Positions 5,735 to 5,742 of a stretch of 5,742 bases of DNA are shown in pieces. Within the stretch, counting starts at the first letter, position 1, and the number at the start of each line of letters is the position of its first letter. Position numbers and translations under genes: made by a program. Source of the stretch: an uncultured Bacteroidales bacterium (lineage in GTDB: Bacteria; Bacteroidota; Bacteroidia; Bacteroidales; WCHB1-69); NCBI GenBank assembly GCA_900321845.1, contig ONXT01000172.1, positions 1 to 5,742 of the forward strand, written 5' to 3'. The notes beneath the pieces were generated by a model. That model ran no database searches. It was given only the letters and a program-made list of their open reading frames with translations, and was not told where the DNA came from.

Positions 5735-5742
5735 CAAAACTA
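5735..5742 (-). promoter_or_regulatory. Leftward -7 promoter element at the window edge
   Basis: On the - strand TAGTTTTG is a perfect TAnnTTTG. Any -33 element lies beyond the window. Transcription would start near 5730-5727 and run left toward the tRNA terminator. Confidence 0.4.

Noticed and set aside
5563..5742. 60-codon + strand frame from an ATG at 5563, open at the right edge
   Set aside because: There is no promoter or ribosome site before it and no recognisable sequence, and it overlaps the better supported leftward transcription signals. A longer window would settle it.
1..5742. CRISPR array, insertion sequence, integrase or phage genes
   Set aside because: No regularly spaced repeats, transposase or integrase motifs, or terminal inverted repeats were seen.

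Overview
The window looks like chromosomal DNA from a member of the Bacteroidota, most likely Bacteroidales. Three matches to the Bacteroidota sigma-ABfr -7 element (TAnnTTTG) sit where promoters are expected: before mtgA, before the tRNA, and at the right edge facing left. None of the protein genes has a convincing Shine-Dalgarno sequence at its start, which is also usual in that phylum. The species cannot be told from the sequence alone.

Layout, left to right on the + strand: the tail of a small membrane protein gene (1-104); a 139-residue zinc-ribbon plus two-membrane-segment protein (165-584) that looks like a relative of the cut-off one; and a 1074-residue flavin/iron-sulfur oxidoreductase (666-3890). 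The last joins in one chain the modules usually found as separate subunits of the HcnABC / hydroxyproline-proline dehydrogenase type. A hairpin terminator at 3922-3967 ends that unit. A 126-residue His-rich protein, possibly DUF5662-like, follows (3984-4364). It meets head-on, 3 bp away, the - strand gene mtgA (5162-4368), a monofunctional peptidoglycan glycosyltransferase.

The 188-bp gap 5163-5350 holds the mtgA promoter, an 11-bp interrupted palindrome that resembles a Fur-type operator, and the promoter of a tRNA-Lys(CTT) gene (5351-5423). The tRNA is followed at once by a strong terminator. The last 285 bases have no convincing protein gene. Read on the - strand they show a perfect TAnnTTTG element at the window edge, several hairpins and a terminator-like hairpin at the far end. 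Two of the hairpins pair better as - strand RNA than as + strand RNA. I interpret this as a candidate structured RNA of roughly 300 nt, convergent with the tRNA; its identity is not established.

The genes do not form one pathway. The most informative element is the multi-module dehydrogenase: a substrate-oxidising FAD domain (DAO fold) would pass electrons through BFD-type, 2[4Fe-4S] and plant-type [2Fe-2S] centres to or from a second FAD/NAD-type flavin domain. Its substrate cannot be read from the sequence; an amino or imino acid such as proline or hydroxyproline is the best family-based guess. The most speculative but interesting region is the possible RNA at the right end.
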